Below, one piece after another: positions 33,199 through 41,270 of a DNA stretch of 41,270 bases. The position numbers and the translations under genes are program-made. The notes beneath the pieces are model-generated. The model was not told the DNA's origin. It ran no database searches and was given only the letters and a program-made list of their open reading frames with translations. Source of the DNA: Parachlorella kessleri (taxonomy: Eukaryota; Chlorophyta; Trebouxiophyceae; Chlorellales; Chlorellaceae); the NCBI GenBank assembly GCA_001598975.1, contig BBXU01003164.1, positions 1 to 41,270 of the forward strand. The letters run 5' to 3'. Each line of letters opens with the position of its first letter. Position 1 is the stretch's first letter.

Positions 33199-33247
33199 CT
33201 TGACCGCTCATTGTAACACCCAAGTGTTGACTGCTCATTGTAACACC
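33199..33247 (+). repeat. 27-nt tandem duplication carrying TGTAA
   Basis: Units at 33199-33220 and 33226-33247 share TTGAC.GCTCATTGTAACACC with a 27-nt period. Each copy contains a TGTAA, giving duplicated potential poly(A) signals. Confidence 0.8.
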
Positions 33248-33366
33248 TGTCACTTTCACGCACATCCATACTTTTAATTAGGACCTGAAAGGTCCCAGTG
33301 AAGGCACCACGACACTACTTGGTTGTCCTTTTTAGGGCATCCCATGGATACAACGTGTGTTGGCAG

Positions 33367-33371
33367 TTACA
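33367..33371 (-). terminator. Candidate poly(A) signal TGTAA for the hydrolase gene
   Basis: TTACA on the plus strand lies about 420 nt downstream of the hydrolase stop on the minus strand. Confidence 0.4.
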
Positions 33372-33543
33372 AGTAATCCTGGCTGCTGAAGACACAACAT
33401 TCCTATGGCATTGCTGTCAAGACACACTATGGGATACTATTTTCACTATGGGATCATTACCCATCCCAAGCGCTGTCAGCAAGGTTCTTTCTATACATAA
33501 GGCCCAGAGCATAACTGCATTGCCCCTCAGGCGGCCTGTCACC

Positions 33544-33592
33544 TCAGTTCGCCTTCACCTCTGTTCGCATGACCAGCCACCCTGAATAAATA
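33544..33592 (+). repeat. Dispersed repeat family B, copy 2
   Basis: It shares CAGTTCGCCTTCA..TCTGTTCGCATGACCAGC...CCT.AATAAAT with 40033-40080, with few differences by eye, and its core with 14765-14790. The copy ends in AATAAATA. Confidence 0.8.
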
Positions 33593-33791
33593 TGAACTGC
33601 AAGGTAGCAGGAGCAGGCTTCTACACAACCAGCAATGCGGCTTACCAAGAACCTCCAGGCAAGCAGAAAATACACCTGAGCTAACCTGTGTGGCTAACCC
33701 ACAAGGGTGGAAATCCTCGGGACATTACGCTTGGCACCCTGTGCCAATGCTATTAGACTGTATGCTATTAGGTCCGGTACTGTAAAGCTTC

Positions 33792-35227
33792 TTACAGCTC
33801 CCGCTGCCTGATGCCATTCACAGCTACCTGATTTTGCAGAAACCACTGCACCCCCTCGCTGCCAATGGGCGCTGGCACATCGTGGCCCCCATGGAACTCA
33901 TGATACTGCACAATGTACCCCCGGCTCTGCAGCTGCGGCACTATTCGTCGACTGCAGCGGTCCACATTCAGTACCCGGTCCTGGTCACCATGGGAAACGT
34001 AGACCAAGGGCTTGCCTGCAGTTGGGATGAGGACATAGCCATAGCATGGGTTGCTCATCAGAATGGCAGCTGAAAGGGATTGCGTAGGGTGGTCAACTAC
34101 GCAACGTCAACCAGCCTCATACACAGCTGTGCGGGACCCTAATTGCTAGCCAGGAAAATCACAGTCACAGGACCGGTGGAAGCACAAGGAGGTGAGCTGG
34201 GGTAGGCCTGGCTGACCCATGCGCAACAATAGGATGTAAGTGCAGGTGCAGGAGGGGCAACCCAAGCCCCTCCTGGGCTCGAGGGTGAGGTGACGTGTCA
34301 TGCCCAGCGTGGGCGCACCTTTGAACGCCATAGGCCGCATGAAGCCGGGGCTGAACGCCAGGATGTGTGTGAAAAGGTCGCCATTTGTCAGGCCCAGGGA
34401 CAGTGCATAGCTGGCGCCATCGCTGAACCCGCTGCAGCATACCCGGCCTGGGTCGATGTTATACTGCACAAAGCAGGGGAGCGGTTAGGCCGGAGCCCTG
34501 TCCGGGAAGGTATGGGGTTGGCATGTGGCCACACCGCCCAGCCTGCGCAAAAAGTCTACATACCATACGGTGTGGGCTTGAACCCAAGTCTTCTAATCAA
34601 ACTCCAGAACATGCCCATAGGTTCCTGACCATTAAAAGCGCAAAAGGGACACTGCGGCCTGCACTTTGAGGGTCTGCACCTTTCCCTGTCCCCAGGGGCG
34701 GGCAACGGGCAACAGGCACACCAAAGGCAGCCTTACCTGCCCAAAGACGTGCTTCAGAGCTGTGTCAGTGTAAGCCACGTCAGGTCCAAAGCCGTCTCGC
34801 AAGAAATCCCAAGTGCTGCCCTTGGAATCAGGTGACACCAGTATAAGGCCGTGCTGCTCAGCCAAGTCCGTCAAGTGACTCAACCCGTCTGCATAGTTGG
34901 GCATAGTGATGATAACAACAAGTAGAAGGCAAAGGTCTCCACCTTGCACCTTGCCTCCCTACAAGCTAGTCCAGTGCGGGTTGCCCAAGCTAGCCACACT
35001 TGCAGCTCACTTAGGCCGTTGCCGCCTGCCCCATGCAGGGTTAGAATCAAAGGGGTGGGGCTGGAGTGCCGGTAGGAGCTGGGCACGTACAGCACGCCAT
35101 CCTTCCTGCCAGTGCTGAGACCGAGCTTCTGCAGCCCCAAAGGCGGCTGCGCTGCAAGCTTCTGAGCTGGTGCGAGCGGGGCGGCGGTAAGGCGAGCGTT
35201 CGAAAAGATGGATTCCCTGGTAGACAT
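33792..35227 (-). CDS. PHB-depolymerase/LpqC-like alpha/beta hydrolase (esterase)
   Basis: Four exons (35227-35011, 34888-34737, 34463-34319, 34069-33792) give 263 residues. The fold order is typical of the poly(3-hydroxybutyrate) depolymerase/feruloyl-esterase-like family. KDGVLYVPSSY is followed by the oxyanion strand ILTLHGAGGNG. Then come LAEQHGLILVSPDSKGSTWD, the nucleophile elbow CCSGFSDGASYALSLG (GFSDG), acidic residue strand KPLVYVSHGDQDRVL, and catalytic His in FHGGHDVP. The natural substrate is unknown; PHB depolymerase activity should not be assumed. No signal peptide is obvious; the N-terminus (MSTRESIFSNARLTAAPLAP) is Ala/Arg-rich and could be an organelle leader. The family is mostly bacterial, but four phase-consistent introns show this copy is a resident nuclear gene. 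The start has GCCATG context. It is divergent from PanC. Confidence 0.87.
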
Positions 35228-35632
35228 GGCTAGCAACGGCTGAAAGTTCTTGATCATCTACAAACTTAGCCCACGTGACCCTTCCATGCAACGCTACCAA
35301 GCGGTCCTTCACTAGACTCACACTCATAAGGCACAAGTGTAGGTAACGCGCGTTCAAGTTCTTCCCGAGATTTTGACCCCGTGCTTGCTTCGGCGCTACT
35401 TCTAGCGCCGCCAATCTCCGGCTGGGGCGCTGGAATAGTACAGGGGACTCACTAGGGAGGCAGAGCTTGCGCAAGGCTGCAATATGTGTTGCTATGGGTC
35501 CCCAGACAGCACCCACGATCAAGGCGCCCTGCGCGCCCTATGTCAGCAGGCCGAGCACGCACCTAGTCAACCGCTGGTCCTGTTCACAAAGGCCCGTCCC
35601 CTCACATTGCATACCTTGACCCTGCAAGTGCC
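35228..35632. promoter_or_regulatory. Shared upstream region of the hydrolase and PanC genes
   Basis: The two start codons diverge with 405 bp between them, so both promoters lie here. No TATA box was noted. Confidence 0.5.
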
Positions 35633-38409
35633 ATGGCAGCTCCAGCGGTCTACGACGATGCCACGACCATGCGTGCCTTTGTAAGGGAGCAAAGGCGGCA
35701 GGGAAAGACCATCGGTTTTGTACCGACCATGGTGCGTGCAAGGGTTGAGCAAGGGTGGATGCTCGTGCAGGCTGTCCGTAGCAGTGGCTGGGGCTCACAC
35801 GGGACACAGCACGTGCAGCTCACTGCCATGGTTCCTGCCTCTGCAGGGTTACCTGCACGAAGGGCATGTCTCTTTAGCAAGGGCAGCAGGGTAGGTATGA
35901 TGTCCTTGCTGTCTCCTTAAACATGACTGTGGCAAGGTCATCAACCAGCTCCCTTCCTGCTGCCATGTGGTTGCAGCGAGCGGTGCGACATGGTTGTCGC
36001 CTCTATCTACGTCAACCCCACCCAGTTTGCGGCACATGAGGACTTTGGGGTGTACCCTCGCAGCATGGTATGCCTACAGCTGTGGGTCATGCACTTGACA
36101 GCTGTGCCAGCCTGCAATCGTTGATGCACTTATCTCTTCCCTGATCTGCGGGAGGGCACAAGAGGGGGCTGGAGTGACATCCAGCAGCATAGCAAGGCAC
36201 TCGCCAGGACAGCCTTCATCATCACCTACAAATCTCCTTCATGCTTTGCCCTATCCTTCTTCCTGGCCCATGATCGAACTCCCACCCCCTACGGTACCCC
36301 ACAGGAAGGAGACCTGCAGATGTTGGCGGCGGCTGGCTGCGTCGCAGTTTTTGCTCCCAAGACCCTCTACCACTCCCCCGCTGCCGGCGCCGACACTGCC
36401 ATGGTGGTTGGAGCTTCTGGGGAGTATGACCCAGATGCCCACGAGACCTGGGTTCAACTGGAGCACCTCTCGCAAGGACTCTGTGCCAACAGCCGCCCAC
36501 ACTTCTTCCGAGGGGTCTGCACGGTAGGCGTCTCTTCTGTGGACCATGGCTCACTGAGAGCCGCTCAGGCTAGACCTTTGGACATGTTGGGCATAAGATT
36601 GGTGCCATGTGTGGTAGTATTCAACCCTGGACATGCCCGCTCGGGCTTACTGACAGAAGCCCGGGGCAGGCTAGTGGGGCGGAGGGGCACTACTCTGCAC
36701 ACTTATGTAGCCGTGGGTATCTTTCCAAGGGTGAAGGTAGCGAAGTTGTTTTCAGACTGTCTGCCAGGCAGCCGTGCCTTTTTACTGGCCGACCCCTCTG
36801 CGAGCTTTCAGTCTGCCAACAGAACATTTGCTGTCGAGTACACCCTAGCGCTGTGCTTTAGGTTTACACATATACGCTGCCTGATACAGCCTCCAGCGCC
36901 AGCCCTGGGGGTGCAGGTGGTGAGCAAGCTGTTGCACATCGTGGAGCCGGACATGGCCTTCTTTGGCAAGAAGGACTACCAGCAGTGGCGCATCATTGAG
37001 GTAGGCCTGTGGGTGCGCTGGTTGTTATCTGCTGGGTGGCGGGGCGGTGCCTGACAAGCTGGCAGTGCTAGTAGAATCAGAGGGCGGGCATATTGGGCAG
37101 TACCCTTTTAGGTATTTCAGCCTCAGGGAGCTTGCGCGGTGAAGTTCCCTGTCTTGCTGCCTAGCTGCGCTCTGCAAGACGTGCCAGCCTGGCAGATGCC
37201 ACGGGGCCTGGATGTGCTTGCTTCATGGCGCCGCTGTGAGCGGCAGGTGTGATGGTGGCGGCTGGCGTTTGCTCAAGCTTGCTTTTTTGCACTGGATAAA
37301 ACACGTAGGCACCTTGTTGTCAGCGGCCTGTGAGCAGTGAGGTGGCCATCCTTCGAGCTGTGCTCCCTGCTGTGCTGTGCTGTGCAGCGGATGGTGCGGG
37401 ACCTCAACTTTGCGGTGGAGGTGGTGGGCATGCCCATCATCAGGGAGGCAGATGGGCTGGCCATGAGCAGGTGGGGGCATGACTCGGACACCACATGGTG
37501 TCCCTGCATGCGAGATGTGGTGTCCCAGCAAAGAGATGTGGTGTCTCAACACTTGGACTGAAGGCTCTGAAGGAAGCCGGGGCTGGAGGCTGGCTTTTGA
37601 CCTACGTCTACAACCCAGCAAAGTTTTCAATGAGGCGCCATCCGTACGCAGCCAAGTCAAGGTGGTCCAGTGTTAGGCTGGCATGTGGCACAGCTGGGTG
37701 CTCAAAAGTCCAATGTGGCTCGCTGCTGGCGCTGTGAGGAGGTGGTATCTACTGTATAGGTCCATGCCGTGGTGAGACTCACTTGGTGGCCCTTGCTGAT
37801 GCCTCTGCAGCCGCAACGCCTTGCTCACGCCCGCCAACCGGCATTTGGCGCCCTGCATCTACCGGGGCTTGACGGCTGCCAAGCAGGCAGCTGAGAGCGG
37901 GGCAGTGACGTCAGCGGAGCAGCTACAGAAGCAGGTCGCAGCAGCAATCTCAGGTCAGGGGCAAGAGCTATCATTGGTGGGGCGGTTAGTAGGGCGGCCT
38001 TATTGGTTGGGATGGTGGTATTAGCATGGGTGGCAGGTAGTGCGAACAGGGAGTGAGAGATGAGCTGGACTGACAGGGCTGAATGCAGGATGCACCTGAG
38101 TCTTGCCTGAGTTCTGATCCAGTAGTTTTTTCCCCGTGAAAAGCTTAGGCATGCCAGAAATACGGCAGCACCTTCCGTTAGGTGAAGAACACCATGTGCA
38201 TGAGGCTGTTGTGTAGCTGCTGTGCAGAGCACACCGGGAAGGTGGACTATGTGGAGGTGGTGGACGCGAAGACCCTGCGGCCGGTGCAGGGTCTGCACTC
38301 GGGCCGCCTGGTGCTGATAGCGGTGGCCGCACACTTTGGCAGCGTGCGGCTCATAGACAACATCGAGATCACGCCAGGCAGTGCCAGCAGTGAGAGAGGT
38401 CAGCCATGA
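35633..38409 (+). CDS. panC: Pantoate--beta-alanine ligase (pantothenate synthetase)
   Basis: Eight exons (35633-35731, 35847-35890, 35977-36067, 36305-36523, 36917-37000, 37388-37470, 37811-37953, 38228-38409) give 314 residues, normal for the family. The enzyme makes pantothenate from pantoate, beta-alanine and ATP, the last step before CoA synthesis. Nucleotidylyl-transferase motifs are intact: [16 protein letters not shown] with the HEGH (HxGH) signature, [45 protein letters not shown] (KMSKS-like region in bacterial PanC), and [11 protein letters not shown]. The C-terminal domain ([19 protein letters not shown]) matches the YxxxVD region. The first residues [20 protein letters not shown] are short of an obvious transit peptide, consistent with a cytosolic enzyme as in plants. 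Intron 7 carries a family A repeat. A TGTAA at 38773 could be its poly(A) signal. Confidence 0.96.
38021..38155 (+). repeat. Dispersed repeat family A, copy 5, in PanC intron 7
   Basis: The fullest copy seen: TATTAGCATGGGTGGCAGGT, AGTGCGAACAGGGAGTGAGA, GGACTGACAGGGCTGAATGC, then GAGTTCTGATCCAGTAGTTT and CCCC. The first blocks match 18908-18990; the later blocks match 6831-6955. Confidence 0.85.
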
Positions 38410-38772
38410 CGGCTTCCCTGGGCGGCGTGTAGCCGGGGGCCGTCCTGGTTGGTGCCGTTTGTGGGTCAGGTGGGATAACTGGCTTAGAATGAACTCAATG
38501 ACGGTTGTGCTGTTCGGTGCGCGCGTTGCCCTAAGATTCAATAGTAAATGTGAGTGTCAGTCCACAAGCAACCACGATTGTTGGGACAGAGCACTTGAGC
38601 TTGGCCTTCATCTGACCTAGCAGTGCAGGGCTGGTATACCATGGTAACCTAGCATTGAGTTTTTGCCAGCTTCACCAATGTTTGCGCCTGTGGTCGTGTA
38701 TCTGCACCACTTTGTTTGCCCACGCCTCGCATAAGGCTGACGGTGAGCTCCTGCCCATGCTGTTGTCACGTG

Positions 38773-38777
38773 TGTAA
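38773..38777 (+). terminator. Candidate poly(A) signal TGTAA for PanC
   Basis: TGTAA lies about 365 nt after the PanC stop, leaving roughly 220 nt before the stop of the convergent prenyltransferase gene. Confidence 0.45.
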
Positions 38778-38998
38778 CACATGACCTGATCACAGCCCTA
38801 ATGCAGAGGAGCCGCGCCCAGATCATCCCTTGCGGTTGGTTGTCCGACTGCAGTCTCAATTCCGGCAGAGGTGGTGCAGAGCGTGCCTTTCATCGCATCA
38901 TCACCGTCATAGGCACTAACTCTGCTGCTCCACAGCCGCTAACCCATGCACCACCGTCGCAGATGTGCGATTCTTCGGCGCCCAGACCCCACAGACCA

Positions 38999-41270
38999 TC
39001 AGGCTTCCAGCACCTCATTTGCTGCAGCGCCTGTGCCGCCACACCAGCTCCCCTCCTTTCGCCTGTCCTTCTGCATTCGCTGCACCACTGCCACCGGCAG
39101 CGCAAGCGTGGGGTCGATGGGCTCCAGGCCCGGGTAGCCCATCAGGCTGAGCCCAGCAATGCCGAAGAAGGTGTGGTACACGTCAACCATGTCCTCTGGG
39201 CGGTCGCTGATGCCGCCGCCCTCCTCATCCTGCGTTGCACGCACAGTCAGGTCAGCCGAGGCCACACCTACCGGGACCGGGTCAGTGCCATTGCCGCCCC
39301 GGCCAGCTACCACGGTTCCAGGGTACTAGGGGCAATATTGGAAGCAACAGGCACGCTCAGGTCCATTGCAGGAGGGAAGCCCTCGGCAACCTCGAGCCAA
39401 CCAGGCTGAGAAACGCTTAGGGGGACAGCTTACAACTGCAACTGACTGGCTCACTGGCCTGCTGTGATGTGCCAAGCCACCACCTCTCAACACCCCACCT
39501 GACAGTCCAGTATGAAGTGAGTGAGGGCCTGCTGGTCAACCCAGTGCAGGCGGCCTAGTATCGCCAGCGCCGAGAGGCACCACCAGGAGTAGCACACCTG
39601 TGAGGGCAGGGGAAGGTCCAGGGTTGGGTTACCTTTGCAGCGACCAAGGCCAGAACACTTGAGGAGCAGCCAAGGTATAAACTGCCGACGCTACCATAAA
39701 CTGTGACAAACAACCTGCAGCCCCTTGCATGTTAGCTTGCGGGACAGGTGATATGTCGCATGTCATCCTGGTGCGCACAAGAAGCAGTGACCACAGAGCG
39801 GTTGGTTGCTAACCCATAGTCGTTGTGACCACTCCTCTTGACTACAGACCATGCAGCCATCGGCACCTCAAGAGGATACTTACGTCTTGCAGCTTCTGTG
39901 GCCTGCCATTCAAGCCGCCGCTGGGTGTTTGGCGCTCGGACAGCCTGCACTACACAACAGGAAAAGCCAAACCGTTCAGGGCAGACAGGTGCTTCTGACA
40001 GCAAGCTAATCTTGTAGCAATGACAAATCACTACAGTTCGCCTTCAAATCTGTTCGCATGACCAGCTATCCTAATAAATCACTCATCGGATGTAAGTGGT
40101 GCCCTGCAGGAGTCTGCAGTACGAGACACCTTGCCTCCACATTGCAGGGTATGTACCTGACTCACCACCAGCAGAGTAGGTCCTTATCACAAAGGTCCAG
40201 CCGGCCGGCCAAGGCAAGCGCCGCCACACAAGTGAACGCCTGGCCCGCATGAGATTCGTTGCCTGCGGGCAGTCATGACGTGCGGCCCGTCGACAGACAC
40301 ACCATTGTTCCAACAACCAGGGCAAGAGGGAGTTCATCCGTGCCGATACCGAGGGCGCTCAGGCGCTGGAATGGGAGCAGACCTTCTCACCAACATGTGT
40401 TCTGAGGCTTGCACCCCTCCTGTAGCCACATCTTTGCCCTGTCCCAGGTGCCTGGCTACGTTTGTTGTACAACCTTGACATACACCATCGTCACCTCCGT
40501 TCAAACACTGTACAGGCCAAAGCAAACTCGCTGGGGAAGCTCACGCGCCGTGAAGCTTCCCAGCTGCTGTCCCAAACAGCCACAGGCGGGGCCCTGGCAA
40601 CACCACCTGCTCTTACTTGCAGCAAGGCAGTGGCAGGCAGCAAGGACCATACGCAGGGCAGAGAGGCAGCAAGGCCCCTCCAGACACACACCACCGGCAG
40701 CGCGGCCTTCCCACCTGGGGTAGCCCCAAAGCCGCCGTCAAAGTTCTTGCACGATGCCACGTAGCGGGCAGCCCTGTCCACGTCGATGGCGTCCAGGCGG
40801 TCGAGCAGCCACAAGCAGTTGAGGGCGCAGTAGGAGAACCTGCCAGCAGCAACAGCAGGGAAGGCAGGCAGGCAGCTGGGCTACTGAGGTCAGGTCCAAC
40901 ACCAGGCCGCTCACCTTGAGGCGCAGCTCTTTTTTCCCTAATGCTATTTTGCGTTGGGGAGATATGAGTAGGAAGGCACAGGGAGTTGCAGTATGGCAAC
41001 CTTGCAACTGACAGCACATGCACCATATCCTCACCTGCCACCGTGCCGCCTTGCTGCGCAGCACCTGGCAACAAAAAGCTCAGTGTTTCCACCCAGCATC
41101 GTTGCCTATGCCAGTCGCTGCATGCGGCAGTTGGAGTTAAACCCTGCCTGCCTGCCAGCCCGCCCCGCCCCTCACCTCACCTGCTGTCCACCTCTCCCCA
41201 CTCGTCGCCCGCAAAGGACCCATCAGGCTGCTGGAGGCTAACCACATCTGTAGGAGCAGGCGGGGGAGTT
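38999..41270 (-). CDS. RGTB: Rab geranylgeranyltransferase (GGTase-II) beta subunit, 5' end outside window
   Basis: Six exons in the window (41247-41181, 40839-40715, 40262-40166, 39944-39884, 39597-39499, 39229-38999) give about 226 residues; the N-terminal exons lie to the right of 41270. The beta subunit of GGTase-II transfers geranylgeranyl groups from GGPP to C-terminal cysteines of Rab GTPases. The protein shows the alpha-alpha-barrel repeats: [60 protein letters not shown] and [20 protein letters not shown]. Zinc ligands Asp and Cys are in LQDVCYSWW and the His in [17 protein letters not shown] rather than the FTase or GGTase-I variant points to the Rab enzyme. A C-terminal tail of about 30 residues ([13 protein letters not shown]...) follows the conserved end. 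A family B repeat sits in the intron at 39945-40165. Confidence 0.94.
40033..40080 (+). repeat. Dispersed repeat family B, copy 3
   Basis: It matches 33544-33592 over its length (CAGTTCGCCTTCA..TCTGTTCGCATGACCAGC then AATAAAT). It lies antisense in an intron of the prenyltransferase gene. Confidence 0.8.

Larger units (their letters stand above)
32603..33791. other. Convergent 3' flanks of the lipase and hydrolase genes
   Basis: No supported gene. It holds four TGTAA motifs on the plus strand (33003, 33165, 33212, 33239), a 27-nt tandem duplication, a family B repeat, and a minus-strand TGTAA (33371-33367) suited to the hydrolase. Confidence 0.6.

Overview
This is nuclear DNA of a eukaryote, almost certainly a green alga (Chlorophyta, probably Trebouxiophyceae; that rank is inference). 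Coding is GC-rich with Ala, Gly, Ser and Gln runs. Every gene is cut into many short exons by GT-AG introns with pyrimidine-rich ...gcag acceptors. TGTAA, the usual green-algal poly(A) signal, follows several genes. A spliced Rubisco activase with a plastid-type leader shows a photosynthetic host. I rebuilt nine genes by hand from splice sites, reading-frame phase and family conservation. No tRNA, rRNA, CRISPR, phage or bacterial operon was seen.

Layout: (1) 1-6444, minus: a telobox Myb (telomere-repeat-binding-like) protein whose 3' end runs off the left edge. (2) 8065-12490, minus: Rubisco activase. (3) 12747-13833, plus: Alba-domain protein. (4) about 14969-17420, minus: BSD-domain protein. 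(5) 17849-19398, plus: GINS subunit PSF1. (6) 21045-32602, plus: a 20-exon sn-1 diacylglycerol lipase of about 1641 residues. (7) 33792-35227, minus: PHB-depolymerase-like alpha/beta hydrolase. (8) 35633-38409, plus: pantothenate synthetase. (9) 38999 to beyond 41270, minus: Rab geranylgeranyltransferase beta subunit, 5' end off the right edge.

The genes do not form a pathway. Three pairs are head-to-head with short shared upstream regions: activase/Alba, BSD/PSF1 and hydrolase/PanC. The other spaces are convergent 3' flanks, or repeat-bearing gaps at 6445-8064 and 19399-21044.

The most unusual features are: a near-perfect 572-bp inverted repeat between PSF1 and the lipase; a dispersed repeat family with copies in intergenic DNA and in PSF1 and PanC introns; two GC-AG introns, one with a frame-shifting GT donor 4 nt away inside the Myb DNA-binding helix; degenerate copies of 5' splice sites inside two lipase introns; a possible poison exon in the lipase; and large low-complexity insertions in the lipase. 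I found no clearly new multi-gene system.
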